Below the pieces are notes generated by a model, which made no database searches, was not told the origin of the DNA, and saw nothing but the letters and a program-made list of their open reading frames with translations. 64,000 nt of DNA from the NCBI RefSeq assembly GCF_000306115.2, contig NZ_AKWX02000013.1:186001-250000 (forward strand), read 5' to 3'. A program made the position numbers and the translations under genes. The DNA comes from Leptospira wolffii serovar Khorat str. Khorat-H2 (GTDB taxonomy: Bacteria; Spirochaetota; Leptospiria; Leptospirales; Leptospiraceae). This document shows, one piece after another, positions 27,175 to 36,770 of the stretch (the first letter of the stretch is position 1; every line of letters starts with the position of its first letter).

Positions 27175-27981
27175 ATGAACATCTTCATCACTGGTGCAAG
27201 CGGCGGATTGGGAAAGGCCTTGGCGGAAAAAGCCTATTCTCTAGGGCATAGGATTTTTCTTACGGATATCAACGAAAAGGCCTTAAAGGAATTCGTTTCC
27301 CGGTGGAAAGGGGATAAGGATCGCGTTCTCTGGGCCAAGCATGACGTAAGTTCTTCCTCCGACTGGAAAAAGAATATGGATCTAGTCTTTAAGAAATGGG
27401 GGCGCCTAGACATACTCATGAACGTAGCCGGTTACCTTCTTCCGGGGTATATCTACGACGTTTCTCCCAAGGATATCGATCGTCATATGGATATAAACGC
27501 AAAAGGACTCATGTATGGAACTCGAGAAGCTGCGGTGAGAATGGTCTCGCAAGGTGACGGGCAGATCATAAATATCGCCTCTCTCGCGGGAGTCGCTCCC
27601 ATCGCCGGTATTTCCCTTTACTCCACTTCCAAATTCGCAGCCAGAGGATTCTCCTTGGCGGTAGCCCAGGATTTACGGCCTAAGAACGTTTATGTGAGTG
27701 TGGTATGTCCGGATGCGATCCAGACTCCCATGTTGGACCTCCAAAAGGACTATGAAGAAGCTTCCATGACATTCTCTGGAAACGCTTATCTGACCACCGA
27801 AACAGTCACCGATATCATCTTTAATAAGGTGATTCCTAATAAGACCCTCGAAGTTCTTATCCCGGGCTCCCGAGGATTTTTGGCAAAAATCGGAAGCTTT
27901 CTTCCGGCTTTGAATATGTTACTCACGCCTTCTCTTCAGAATAAGGGAAGAAAGAAGCAGGGTGCTTACGTTAAGAACTAA
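27175..27981 (+). CDS. Short-chain dehydrogenase/reductase, 268 aa
   Basis: TGASGGLG near residue 7 binds NAD(P). The Asp in FLTDINEKAL at the end of strand two suggests NAD preference. NVAGYLLPG, SLAGVAPIAGISLYSTSKFA (catalytic Ser, Tyr, Lys) and the substrate loop near 180-210 follow. The C-terminal 60 residues are hydrophobic (FLAKIGSFLPALNMLL), suggesting membrane association. GAGG lies before the ATG. It is 20 bp after the MBL-fold hydrolase gene and abuts the TRIC-type gene with no gap, so the three probably form one operon. The substrate is unknown. Confidence 0.88.
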   Translation: MNIFITGASGGLGKALAEKAYSLGHRIFLTDINEKALKEFVSRWKGDKDRVLWAKHDVSSSSDWKKNMDLVFKKWGRLDILMNVAGYLLPGYIYDVSPKDIDRHMDINAKGLMYGTREAAVRMVSQGDGQIINIASLAGVAPIAGISLYSTSKFAARGFSLAVAQDLRPKNVYVSVVCPDAIQTPMLDLQKDYEEASMTFSGNAYLTTETVTDIIFNKVIPNKTLEVLIPGSRGFLAKIGSFLPALNMLLTPSLQNKGRKKQGAYVKN

Positions 27982-28602
27982 ATGGATTTTTCCTATTATA
28001 TCAATTTGGGAGGGATCGCCGTCTTCGCCGTATCGGGTGCTTTAGCCGCGGCGGAGAAACGTTCTTATCATAACGACGTATTCAGCGCGTTTTTCACCGG
28101 GTTCATTACCGCTATCGGGGGAGGAACTCTCAGGGATATCACTTTGGGGAATTATCCGGTTTCCTGGATTCGGGACGAAAACGTACTCTGGGCTATCTTT
28201 TCCGGTATTCTATTAAGCATTATATTTTCCAAATATTTGAATCGGGTTCGAAAGGGAATTTCCCTCTTCGATACGATAGGAGTGGGGATCTATACCGTGA
28301 TAGGAACTCGCATTGCCTTGTCTTACGATGTGAATCCCTTCGCGTCCGCCATCTTAGGAATGGTAACCGCGGTCTTCGGAGGAGTGATCCGGGATATGAT
28401 GATTAACGAGGTTCCTCTTATTTTTCGGCGGGAGATTTACGCGACCGCTTGCTTGGCTGGGGCCGGCTTGTATATTCTCTTGGACAAATTGGATGTGAAT
28501 CCGGAATGGAATACTGTGATTTCCGCGACCATAGTGATCGGGATCCGGTTGGTGTCAGTGCGTATGAATTGGGCGCTTCCGAAGATTCGTTTGCCTAAAT
28601 AG
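27982..28602 (+). CDS. TRIC-type (UPF0126/YadS) cation channel family protein, 206 aa
   Basis: Seven membrane helices with an internal repeat: the first half contains AIGGGTLRDITLG and the second VFGGVIRDMMINEVP. These are the paired Gly-Gly-x2-Arg-Asp signatures of the prokaryotic trimeric intracellular cation channel family, which forms monovalent-cation channels in the inner membrane. Length is normal. The ATG directly follows the stop of the SDR gene, suggesting translational coupling. There is no indication of its regulator or of the ion it carries in this organism. Confidence 0.9.
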   Translation: MDFSYYINLGGIAVFAVSGALAAAEKRSYHNDVFSAFFTGFITAIGGGTLRDITLGNYPVSWIRDENVLWAIFSGILLSIIFSKYLNRVRKGISLFDTIGVGIYTVIGTRIALSYDVNPFASAILGMVTAVFGGVIRDMMINEVPLIFRREIYATACLAGAGLYILLDKLDVNPEWNTVISATIVIGIRLVSVRMNWALPKIRLPK

Positions 28603-28645
28603 TATAATTCTATAAAATACTCGAAAGAACTTTTAAGGACGTTTT

Positions 28646-29935
28646 ATGTATAGAGCCAGGTCTAAAAGCAGGATTTATTGGGTTCTCTTTCTTCTTCTCG
28701 CTATTTTGGTCCTACAAAAACCGGGGGACAACGGCGCACCTTATTCAGAATACTTCCGGAATTTGAACGAAGAGCTGAAGCGGAAAGGCCCGGGTAAACC
28801 GGTCGTACTTTTAGATCTGGATAGATTGGATTCCAATCTGAATCTATTGAAGGAAAGAATCCAAGCCCCTTTGCATTACCGGGTCGTGGTGAAATCTCTT
28901 CCTTCCCTAGATCTTTTAAGATATATAGTTAGATCTACCGGCTCGGATCGTTTGATGGTATTCCATTCCGGAGATATCATAATGCTTTTGAACGATCCTG
29001 AGTTCAAAAAATTCGATATTCTTTTGGGAAAACCCATGCCTATCAGCGCCTTGCAGGATATATTCTCCCGGATCCCCCGGGAAGATTTCCAAAAGGTTCG
29101 TTGGCTTTTGGATACTCCGGAGCGTATCCGGCAGTATTCCGAATTCGCCAAGGAGAAGAATATCAAACTCAGTCTTGCATTGGAAATCGATATAGGATTA
29201 CATAGGGGAGGGTTTCCCGATCCGGAGGAATCGGGTAAAGGCCTGAAGCTCATACAAGAAAATTCTAAAAATTTAATGTTATCCGGTTATATGGGATATG
29301 AGCCTCATGTCGCCTCCGTTCCCGTGATTTTCGGGGACAAGATTACGGCCATGGAGAAATCCTTACAAGAATCCTTGGAAAGATATAAAGCCTTTGTGGT
29401 GTTCGGAAAATCCTCTTATCCCGATCTATTCGGTTCGGATTTGGTGTTCAATGGGGGAGGGAGTAAAACCTACAAATTCTACAGAAAGAATTCCGGAATC
29501 GTAAACGACGTATCTCTGGGGTCCGCCCTGGTCAAACCCACGGATTTCGACGTGGAGAGTTTGGACGAGCATAATCCGGCCGTATATATCGCCGCGCCCG
29601 TATTAAAAAAATTGAAAGGAACCACCATCCCGTTTCTGGAATCCGTTTCTTTTCTTTTTCCTCTCTGGGATCCGAACCGTGAAGCGACTTATTTCACTTA
29701 CGGCGGTGCCTTCTTGGCTAAGAAAGAATCCCCTAAGGGTTTAGAGGATAATTCTTTGTTCGGAGCGAGCACTAACCAAGGAATCTTAAACGGTTCCGAA
29801 AAAACAGCGTTAGAACCGGACGATTACGTTTTTTATAGGCCGACCCAGAGCGAAAAGGTCATGGCAGAGATGGGAGAAATCAGATTGCTCCGCGGAGGAA
29901 AACTTTCGGGCGTCTGGAAAACGTTCGTAAATTGA
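28646..29935 (+). CDS. Membrane-anchored type III PLP enzyme (alanine racemase / D-threonine aldolase fold), 429 aa
   Basis: The fold-type III barrel starts at about residue 50 with VVLLDLDRLDSNL. The PLP lysine is Lys83 in YRVVVKSLPSLDLL, and LALEIDIGLHRGG and GYEPHVASVP match D-threonine aldolase-like enzymes. A C-terminal beta domain of about 100 residues carries FDVESLDEHNPAVYIA. Unusually, the N-terminus has a basic stretch and one hydrophobic segment (about 9-24) that would anchor the enzyme to the membrane, on the outer or inner face. D-amino-acid racemisation or aldol cleavage in the envelope is plausible; the substrate is unknown. Confidence 0.8.
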   Translation: MYRARSKSRIYWVLFLLLAILVLQKPGDNGAPYSEYFRNLNEELKRKGPGKPVVLLDLDRLDSNLNLLKERIQAPLHYRVVVKSLPSLDLLRYIVRSTGSDRLMVFHSGDIIMLLNDPEFKKFDILLGKPMPISALQDIFSRIPREDFQKVRWLLDTPERIRQYSEFAKEKNIKLSLALEIDIGLHRGGFPDPEESGKGLKLIQENSKNLMLSGYMGYEPHVASVPVIFGDKITAMEKSLQESLERYKAFVVFGKSSYPDLFGSDLVFNGGGSKTYKFYRKNSGIVNDVSLGSALVKPTDFDVESLDEHNPAVYIAAPVLKKLKGTTIPFLESVSFLFPLWDPNREATYFTYGGAFLAKKESPKGLEDNSLFGASTNQGILNGSEKTALEPDDYVFYRPTQSEKVMAEMGEIRLLRGGKLSGVWKTFVN

Positions 29936-29964
29936 TCTTAGGGAAATATCCGGGAGAGAATAAG

Positions 29965-29984
29965 AGCCGGCGCGAACGCCGGCT
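29965..29984. terminator. 8-bp GC-rich hairpin between convergent genes
   Basis: AGCCGGCG and CGCCGGCT flank the tetraloop CGAA. It lies between the convergent genes ending at 29935 and 29993, so it can stop transcription from both sides. There is no poly-T run. Confidence 0.55.
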
Positions 29985-29992
29985 AACGCGAA

Positions 29993-30886
29993 TCAATACT
30001 TGTATTTGCGTTTGATCTCTTTTAAGGCATCCTGGATATGTTTCTGTCTTACCTGAGGTCTCAGATTCTTGCGGATAGGGAGGTATGTCTCCGTAGTCGC
30101 AAGGCTTTTATGGCCTAAGAAATCCCGAATGTCTTCCAGGCTTTTACCTTCCGCGAGTTGGTGGATGGCTCTGCTATGTCTGAGAGTAAACAAGGTCACT
30201 TGGGTTTTGATACCCGCTTCCCTGGCTAGATCTCCCACTAATCGCTCCACATTTCTGGAAGTGAGCGGGCTCCCTTCGTATTTTCCGGGAAAAAGGAAGG
30301 CGGTTTTTTCGGTTCCCACTTCCTTCTCGAACTTCTTTAGAATTTTCTGAAGTTCCGGATCCAAGATTACGGTTCGATTTTGAGTCGGAATAGGAGAATC
30401 CACTTTTAGGGTTTTCTTGGATAAATCGAATTGTCCCCATTTTAAACGGATGATTTCTCCTACTCTTAAGCCTGCATAGTACGCCAACGCACAAAGCAGA
30501 TGGGATCTCGGAGATTCGGATGCGATCTCCAGTAGAGCCGATATGTCTTTTTGGCTGAGTACCTTAGGAGTCTTGTACTCTCTTGCGGGTCTTCTGAAAT
30601 CGTCGAATACGTCCATATCCAGGACTTCTTCGAAGAACATTTTTAAGGAACTGATATTGATCTGAATCGTAGACGAGGAAACCTTCTTCTTGCGAAGATG
30701 CTCTATGTATTTCTCGATATCCTTGGTGACTACCTTTTCTGCGGGCTTGTCCGCGAATAATAGGAAGTCCAGATTATATCTTAGATATGTGTACTCGGTA
30801 GCTTTTTTATAATTCCTCTGCCTAATTACCTTAATCAGTTTCTCGAAGGAAGCCTTGTTCTTCCTCGGGACCTCCGTTTCTATCAT
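29993..30886 (-). CDS. XerC/D-like tyrosine recombinase with altered catalytic set, 297 aa
   Basis: A helical DNA-binding N-domain (about 10-95) is followed by a catalytic domain. Conserved Arg141 (GLRVGE), Arg236 (TLRHS), His259 (LGHKS) and the nucleophile Tyr268 (TETYL) are visible. Two catalytic positions differ. The HxLRH box reads F233-T-L-R-H, so its first His is Phe. The loop before strand three (IPTQNRTVIL) lacks the usual Lys. Whether it still recombines DNA is open. AGAGGT lies six bases before the ATG. Nothing next to it looks like an integron, phage or att site. It converges with the PLP-enzyme gene. Confidence 0.85.
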   Translation of the reverse strand: MIETEVPRKNKASFEKLIKVIRQRNYKKATEYTYLRYNLDFLLFADKPAEKVVTKDIEKYIEHLRKKKVSSSTIQINISSLKMFFEEVLDMDVFDDFRRPAREYKTPKVLSQKDISALLEIASESPRSHLLCALAYYAGLRVGEIIRLKWGQFDLSKKTLKVDSPIPTQNRTVILDPELQKILKKFEKEVGTEKTAFLFPGKYEGSPLTSRNVERLVGDLAREAGIKTQVTLFTLRHSRAIHQLAEGKSLEDIRDFLGHKSLATTETYLPIRKNLRPQVRQKHIQDALKEIKRKYKY

Positions 30887-31106
30887 AGTGGACCTCTAGT
30901 TCTTTGTTTATCATTTGTCTATTTATTCGGTAAGAGGAAACTTTAAAGCTCCGGGCCCCGAAATCGGGTTCGGAAATAAGTTTCTCTACTTCCCTGCGGT
31001 ATAACGAAGATTCCAATAGCTTTCGAAAGTCGTAAAGTGATTTCCGATTTCAGAAAATTATGCCCGAACCGGGAGTATAGAGAAGAGGCAAATCGCCCTT
31101 TTTGTA

Positions 31107-31646
31107 TTAGGTCCAGCCAGACCTGCGTAGTATTTCTTCGCAGACCTCTTCCGTGCTGCGGTCGTCTAAAGCAATCTGAATATTGGAATGCGCCCTATAT
31201 TGAGGGAGGCGGGATTCTAAGATACTTTTGTAGGATAATACGGAACTAAGAGGAGGACGGCTGGGATCGTTTTGAATTTTCTCGATGAGATAATCGGATT
31301 TTCTAGAAAGAGAGATGATAAATGCGTTTTCCTTTAGGAGCTTTACCTTTCTCTCACTAATGGTCTCCTTTCCTTCGGAATCTTGCTCGAATAAAATTCC
31401 TCCTCCGCAATCCAAGATGAGATTTCGGGAAGAAGAAAGCTTGGAAAGAATCTCGAACTCTAATTCGCGGAAAGGCTGCCAATTTCCGCCATGCGTTTTT
31501 ACGAAATCCGGGATGGAAACACCTCCGGTCAGATATACTGCGATCATGTCCGTGGATACGACCGGCTTTCCCGTAATCTTAGATAGCTTACGGGAAATTT
31601 TGGATTTACCGACCCCTCTTGGGCCGATGAGAGCTATATTCTTCAA
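31107..31646 (-). CDS. aroK: Shikimate kinase-like protein, 179 aa
   Basis: It phosphorylates shikimate with ATP in the chorismate pathway. The P-loop GPRGVGKS at residues 8-15, STDMIAVY with the substrate-contacting Asp, DCGGG in the shikimate-binding loop and RLPQYRAHS near the C-terminus fit the family. Length is typical. The usual GxGGG motif is CGGG preceded by Asp, a small difference. Its ATG overlaps the stop of the upstream HDOD gene by four bases, and the gene is the third of a cheD-HDOD-aroK unit, a mix of signalling and metabolism probably driven by position only. Confidence 0.85.
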   Translation of the reverse strand: MKNIALIGPRGVGKSKISRKLSKITGKPVVSTDMIAVYLTGGVSIPDFVKTHGGNWQPFRELEFEILSKLSSSRNLILDCGGGILFEQDSEGKETISERKVKLLKENAFIISLSRKSDYLIEKIQNDPSRPPLSSVLSYKSILESRLPQYRAHSNIQIALDDRSTEEVCEEILRRSGWT

Positions 31647-32494
31647 ACCGAGATCAGCTCTGCGATATGCTTGGTCATCTCCGGTAAAAGAGTATAGTAC
31701 ATTTGCAGGTCTCCGTCCGTGACTCCCGCGATTTGCAGGGCCTTAGAAGAAAGAGGATTTTTCAGACCTCCTATGTCAATTCCCATTCCGCTCAGTACTA
31801 CGATGCAATTTGCGATATGAACCACGGAAACCAATTCAGGAAATTGAACCGCTTTTTCGGGTTCTGCATAATAATTCGCCACTTCGATCAGCTCTTGGGG
31901 AAAGTTCCACTTGGTGAGAAGTTTTGCTCCCGCTTCCTGGTGGGAATAACCGAAGTATTTCTTTTCCAGATCCGTATACGGGCCTTGATAATTCTGCAAT
32001 TCCGTTCTGAATTGCATGAGAACCGTAGGGAAGAATTCGGCGAGAATGACCTTGCCTATATTATGCAAAAGTCCTGCGGTAAAAGCCACATCCTTATCTA
32101 CCTTTAGTTTCTTCTGCACTACGATTCGTTTAGCGAGTTCCGCTACGGTTAGAGAATGCAGCCAATTGGATTCTCCGTCCACCTGGTATCCTTTCAGTTC
32201 TTTCTTGAGGATTCCTTTTGCTTCGGAGAGAAGAATGATTTCCTTAACGGTTTTGATTCCGAGAGTCATAAGCGATTCTTGGACGGTCTTGACCGGTTTA
32301 GCAGGCCTAAAGTAAGCCGAGTTGGATAGCTTAATGACTGCCGCAGTGAGTCCCGGATCTTTGGAAATCTCCTTGGCGAGATCTGCGATGACTACGTCCG
32401 GTTTCCCGACCATCTCCATCACCTTACTGACTACGGAGGAAATTTTAGGAAGCTGTGCTTCGTTCTCGAATAATTGGTCTATCTTTTCCTTCAT
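31643..32494 (-). CDS. HDOD-domain signalling protein, 283 aa
   Basis: The first 200 residues show the HDOD signature: [39 protein letters not shown], then [15 protein letters not shown], with His/Asp-like remnants but not a complete HD catalytic pair. HDOD proteins are usually non-catalytic regulators in two-component and c-di-GMP systems. The C-terminal 80 residues ([22 protein letters not shown]) continue the helical fold. The cheD gene precedes it by only six bases, consistent with a chemotaxis-linked role. Confidence 0.88.
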   Translation of the reverse strand: MKEKIDQLFENEAQLPKISSVVSKVMEMVGKPDVVIADLAKEISKDPGLTAAVIKLSNSAYFRPAKPVKTVQESLMTLGIKTVKEIILLSEAKGILKKELKGYQVDGESNWLHSLTVAELAKRIVVQKKLKVDKDVAFTAGLLHNIGKVILAEFFPTVLMQFRTELQNYQGPYTDLEKKYFGYSHQEAGAKLLTKWNFPQELIEVANYYAEPEKAVQFPELVSVVHIANCIVVLSGMGIDIGGLKNPLSSKALQIAGVTDGDLQMYYTLLPEMTKHIAELISV

Positions 32495-32500
32495 TTCCGC

Positions 32501-33007
32501 CTACCTGACCTTGTATAGGTACTTTTCGAATCCGCCTTTCTTGAGCAGGATTCTGCCGTCGTCCAGATAGAGACTGATAGTTCTACCTTCGTTTCCGCCC
32601 ACATCTTCCACAAGCAGGGGAATTTTTTCCTTTTCCAGGAACTCTTTGGCGGTGCTTACGTTGAGGTCTCCGATGTTTTGTAAGAAGCTGGAGTTCATTC
32701 CTTTGAACATAGACGCTCCTCCGAAAAGACGAGCCTGGTATTCTCCTTTATTGCATCCGAGTTCCGTCATTTTCTTTACCAATTCGGGTAGGGCGGTTTC
32801 CGCATATTTATGCGGATTCTTGACGGCATCCTTTCCGGAGGGATCTTTGGAAAGCATGATATGTGCCATTGCCCCGATTTTCTTGTCGGGTGCGTAGAGC
32901 ACGACTCCTATACAAGAGCCTAGAGTGGTTCGGATTACGGATGGGGATTGGCCTCCTTGCAGGTCTGCAATCCCGACGTTGATAAGTTTTATATCCTTAC
33001 TGAGCAT
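32501..33007 (-). CDS. cheD: CheD, chemoreceptor glutamine deamidase, 168 aa
   Basis: It deamidates specific glutamines of chemoreceptors and, in some bacteria, works with CheC. The catalytic triad is Cys32 ([10 protein letters not shown]), His49 (AMAHIML) and Thr28. FGGASMF and the C-terminal strand [14 protein letters not shown] are also present. The frame is open back to 33250, but the extra 81 residues are Pro/Ser-rich and unlike any domain, so the ATG at 33007 is used. There is no Shine-Dalgarno, so an upstream start is not excluded. No other chemotaxis gene lies in the window. Confidence 0.82.
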   Translation of the reverse strand: MLSKDIKLINVGIADLQGGQSPSVIRTTLGSCIGVVLYAPDKKIGAMAHIMLSKDPSGKDAVKNPHKYAETALPELVKKMTELGCNKGEYQARLFGGASMFKGMNSSFLQNIGDLNVSTAKEFLEKEKIPLLVEDVGGNEGRTISLYLDDGRILLKKGGFEKYLYKVR

Positions 33008-33244
33008 ACTTTGTGGGGTTTCTTTCCCGCCTGTCGGGACCGGAAAGACCGGGATAGTATTTTCCGGTACCGTTCGATCCTTCAAATCATTTTCAGGTCC
33101 TAGTTCTTTGATAAAACCCGGATTATGTGACGATTTATTCGGTGAAAAATCCCGTAGGAATTCCTGCGCTTTTCCTAAAAATAGAGTTTCAAGTCTTCGG
33201 CTAGGAAGGAAATTGTAAGTAAACAGAAAGGAAATCGATTTCCA

Positions 33245-34444
33245 GTGCAAACAGTCGCCTCGTCAGAACCAGTCCGAACTTTGGAAATAGGCGGTTCTCA
33301 AGTCACCATTCTAGGTACGGCTCATATCAGCCAAAAAAGTATAGAAGCAGTCTCTCGGATCATAGAGGAAGACAAGCCGGACGTAGTCTGCGTGGAATTA
33401 TGCGCTTCCCGGATGCGGTCCGTCAAGGAGCCGGATCATTGGAAGAAATTGGATATCTTCAAGGTTTTTCGGGAAAGAAAAATGTGGCTCCTTCTTTCCA
33501 GTCTCATTCTCTCTTCTTTCCAAAAGAAATTAGGTAACGGAAATATTCGCCCCGGAGACGAGATGCGCAAAGCGATCGAGGAAGGCGAAAAGATCGGAGC
33601 TAAAATCGTTCCGGTCGACAGGGAGATTTCCATCACCCTTAAAAGAGCCTGGTGGAATGTGGGTCTCTGGAATCGGATGTTCCTATTCTCCGCATTGGTT
33701 TCTTCACTACTCGCTAAGGAGGATATCTCTCCGGAAAAGATAGAGGAGATGAAATCCGACGACGTACTCAAAGATTTGTTCTCCCAGCTTCCTACACGTT
33801 ATAATTCCGTTAAGAATGTGATCATAGACGAGAGGGATAAATACCTCGCCCAAAGAATCCGCGAGTCGGCGGCCAAGGGTAAGAAGATTTTCGCCGTAGT
33901 AGGTGCCGGACATTTGGAAGGAATCATGAAGCATATCAACGAGGATCAGAGTATCGATTCTCTGGATGTGCTTCCCATGAAAGGCTTTTGGGACAAAGTA
34001 CGTCCTTATCTTTTCCCTACGATCATTATCAGCGCGTTTACGCTTCTCTATTGGTTGGGAGGAAAAGAAGAAGGTACCGATTTTCTGATCCGTTGGATTC
34101 TTGTGAAAGGCGGACTCGCCGCGTTAGGCGCAATTATTGCCTTGGCCCATCCGGTCTCGATCGTACTCGCTTTTTTGGCGGCGCCTATCGGTAATTTTAA
34201 TCCGATCGTGAAGCCTGGTTGGGTGGCAGCTCTTGCGGAATCCTGGTTGAGAAAACCGTTGGTAGAAGATTTTGAAAAGATAGGAGAGGACACGGAAACC
34301 TTGGCGGGGTTCTGGAGAAATAACGTGATTCGTATATTTCTCGTATTCATACTTCCTCAGTTAGGAAGCAGTATAGGGACCTTCATAGTCTCCAAGGATT
34401 TCATACAGAAGATCCCTCAACTCTTAGGCGCTCTATTCTCTTAA
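33245..34444 (+). CDS. TraB/PrgY-family membrane protein, 399 aa
   Basis: A GTG at 33245 begins a TraB domain of about 230 residues: [21 protein letters not shown] with the conserved Glu, PVDREI and [10 protein letters not shown]. These are the metal-binding-like motifs shared with GumN/TIKI metalloproteases. Three to four hydrophobic helices follow (about 255-400). In enterococci PrgY reduces activity of a peptide pheromone, so a peptide-binding or proteolytic role at the inner membrane is possible here; the actual function is unknown. It is divergent from cheD. Confidence 0.87.
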   Translation: MQTVASSEPVRTLEIGGSQVTILGTAHISQKSIEAVSRIIEEDKPDVVCVELCASRMRSVKEPDHWKKLDIFKVFRERKMWLLLSSLILSSFQKKLGNGNIRPGDEMRKAIEEGEKIGAKIVPVDREISITLKRAWWNVGLWNRMFLFSALVSSLLAKEDISPEKIEEMKSDDVLKDLFSQLPTRYNSVKNVIIDERDKYLAQRIRESAAKGKKIFAVVGAGHLEGIMKHINEDQSIDSLDVLPMKGFWDKVRPYLFPTIIISAFTLLYWLGGKEEGTDFLIRWILVKGGLAALGAIIALAHPVSIVLAFLAAPIGNFNPIVKPGWVAALAESWLRKPLVEDFEKIGEDTETLAGFWRNNVIRIFLVFILPQLGSSIGTFIVSKDFIQKIPQLLGALFS

Positions 34445-34461
34445 TCTTTTCGGAGAGACAG

Positions 34462-36603
34462 ATGTCTATAATAAGTGAACGAATTTTATTCCGGATTTTT
34501 ACCCGTTTAGGATTCGTTTTCTTATGCTTTCTGCCCATATCGGGACTTTTTTCGCAGGAGAAATCTCCCGTATTCCTTCTCAGCGGGAAAATGGAAGGTC
34601 TTCCCTTGACTTCCTTTCTCACCGTATACAAGGACGAGTCGGGCAAGGAAACTTTTCCGGAAATCCTTAAGCATGCGGACGCGGGTGACTTCCGCAGAAT
34701 AGAACAGAATAGTCTGGGTTATTCCGAGGCCGCTATTTGGGTCCGATTGGAGACGAAAAATCCGCATGCGGAGGCGATCGATTGGATATTAGAAATCGAT
34801 TATGCTTTACTCGATTATGTGGAACTCTATACGGGAAGGCAAGCCTCCGTTCCTACGAATCAATCCGGAGATATGAGGCCTTTTCAGACGAGGCCCATAG
34901 AACATAGGAATTTCGCATATCCTTTCCGGGAGGCTCCCGGGGCGGATCGGGAGATTTATTTCAGAATTTCGAGTACTAGCTCCATAGTGTTGCCTTTTTT
35001 GGCGTTCACTAAAAACGATTTTGCCGAGCACGCTTTTTCGGAGCAATTGGCGTTGGGGTTATATTACGGATCCATGCTCGTCATGGTGGTCTATAACCTA
35101 TTCCTTCTCTTTTCCACCCGGGATAGAAGCTATCTTTATTACGTAATCTATATATTAAGTTATATTCTCTTCCAGTTCACATTGAACGGATTGTCTTTCC
35201 AATACTTATGGAGAGAATCCGTAATCTGGGCCAATTACAGTCTTCCGTTCTGGATATTCGCGGTTTTATTCACCGCCTGCACATTCGGACGATCCTTTCT
35301 GGACGCTCCTAAATATACGCCTAAGACTTCGAGGATATATTACGTTCTGTTCGCATTGAGCGGCCTGGGAATGGTTTCCACTCTTATCTTCTTGAATTAC
35401 CGGACTGCGATCATGTGCAGCCTCGTCGTCATGTTTTTTACGTTGGGCTTCCTAATTACGAACGGGATCCAATGTTATTTGGCGGGGAGAAGGGAAGCCA
35501 AGTATTTCCTGCTCGCATGGTCTTTCTTCATATTCTTCAGCTTTCTTTTCGGACTCAAATCCTTCGGGATTCTCCCCAATAACTTCTTCACTCTTTGGGG
35601 GATCCAAGTCGGATCCGTGATGGAAGTCTCCCTTCTATCTTTGGGACTTGCGGACAGGATCAAAGGGCTCGCGGATCAGTTGAAGAATAGGGTCGAAGAA
35701 TTGGGAAGGATCCGTTCCGAGGCGGAAGAATCAGAGGCGAAGTATAGAAGCCTTTTCGAGGCGGAAGAGGATTTTCTTTTTTCCATCGATCAGAATTGGA
35801 TGATACTCGCTGCAAACCGTTCCGTTTCCAAGCATATAGGATTTAAGCCCCAGGAAATCGTGGGTAAGAATTTTATGGAGCTAATCTATAAGCAGGGAGA
35901 GTTGCAGGACGCTTACAAGAAACTTTACGTATTGGAGAAATTGGAAGAACTCTCCTCCGAGGGAAAGCCCGTCCGCTTTCTTGCCGAGTTCCTACAAAAA
36001 TACCTAAGAGAACCTAAGGAATTGCAGGTCCAATTCCAGATTTTGGAGTACGAAGGGCAGAAGGAAATCCTAGGTAGGGCCTTCGAACCGGACCAGGACT
36101 TGATGTCCAGATTCGTGGACGACGAAAAGACGGTCTACTCCGCGAATAATTATCTCCAGAACGCCGAGTTGCTTAGTCAGAGAATGACCGCAAACTTATA
36201 TCGTTTTACCGATCCGGGAACGATCACTTCGATTCGTAACTGTCTGAGAGAGATGATTATCAACGCCATAGAACACGGTAACCTGAATATCAGTTTCGAG
36301 GAAAAAACCAGGGCCATGTCGGATGGAAGCTATTTTAAATTCGTACAGGAAAGACAGAAGGATCCGTATTATAAAGGGAAGAAAGTCCGAGTGGAATATT
36401 CCCTATCCCGAGATCGCCTAGGAGTGCGTATCACCGACGAAGGAAAGGGGTTCAACCATGCCAGATTGATGAAGAATAGCATGGATAGATTGAATTCGGA
36501 AGGGCTCGCTCACGGCCGAGGATTGACGCTGACCCTTTCCACTTTCGATTTGGTGAAGTTCAATAGTCCAGGCAACCAGGTGACTCTGGTTAAGTATTTC
36601 TAA
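34462..36603 (+). CDS. 7TM-DISM receptor with PAS and RsbW-like serine kinase/ATPase domain, 713 aa
   Basis: After the signal peptide, a jelly-roll sensor spans about 40-200 and seven helices span about 205-410. A coiled coil and one PAS domain (about 430-550, SIDQNWMILAANRSVSKHIGF) follow. The C-terminal ATPase has the N-box around residues 597-606 (EMIINAIEHGN), the G1 box DEGKGF and the G2-like HGRGLTL. The phosphoacceptor His domain of histidine kinases is absent. This is the SpoIIAB/RsbW type, so it may phosphorylate a STAS protein or hold a sigma factor. The sensor and switching kinase are joined in one chain. The PP2C phosphatase at 17109 could be its opponent; that pairing is a guess. 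Confidence 0.85.
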   Translation: MSIISERILFRIFTRLGFVFLCFLPISGLFSQEKSPVFLLSGKMEGLPLTSFLTVYKDESGKETFPEILKHADAGDFRRIEQNSLGYSEAAIWVRLETKNPHAEAIDWILEIDYALLDYVELYTGRQASVPTNQSGDMRPFQTRPIEHRNFAYPFREAPGADREIYFRISSTSSIVLPFLAFTKNDFAEHAFSEQLALGLYYGSMLVMVVYNLFLLFSTRDRSYLYYVIYILSYILFQFTLNGLSFQYLWRESVIWANYSLPFWIFAVLFTACTFGRSFLDAPKYTPKTSRIYYVLFALSGLGMVSTLIFLNYRTAIMCSLVVMFFTLGFLITNGIQCYLAGRREAKYFLLAWSFFIFFSFLFGLKSFGILPNNFFTLWGIQVGSVMEVSLLSLGLADRIKGLADQLKNRVEELGRIRSEAEESEAKYRSLFEAEEDFLFSIDQNWMILAANRSVSKHIGFKPQEIVGKNFMELIYKQGELQDAYKKLYVLEKLEELSSEGKPVRFLAEFLQKYLREPKELQVQFQILEYEGQKEILGRAFEPDQDLMSRFVDDEKTVYSANNYLQNAELLSQRMTANLYRFTDPGTITSIRNCLREMIINAIEHGNLNISFEEKTRAMSDGSYFKFVQERQKDPYYKGKKVRVEYSLSRDRLGVRITDEGKGFNHARLMKNSMDRLNSEGLAHGRGLTLTLSTFDLVKFNSPGNQVTLVKYF

Positions 36604-36770
36604 GAACGCTACACGAAATCCAAATCATAAAAATATAATATGTTCGGGATGGGCCTATCGCTCTAATCTAGGGTCATTTCGTCCGTTTTCTCCCGAAATA
36701 CCGCCTGGAAGGCCGACTATATAAGTACTTGAAGAATAGGCGGGCGGTATGCAATTTGTCGGAAGATTCG

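Noticed and set aside
33008..33250. Longer cheD reading frame
   Set aside because: The extra 81 residues are low in domain character and would overlap the divergent gene's start.
36729..36770. TTG start for the small exported protein
   Set aside because: A downstream ATG has a better ribosome-binding site and directly starts the signal peptide.
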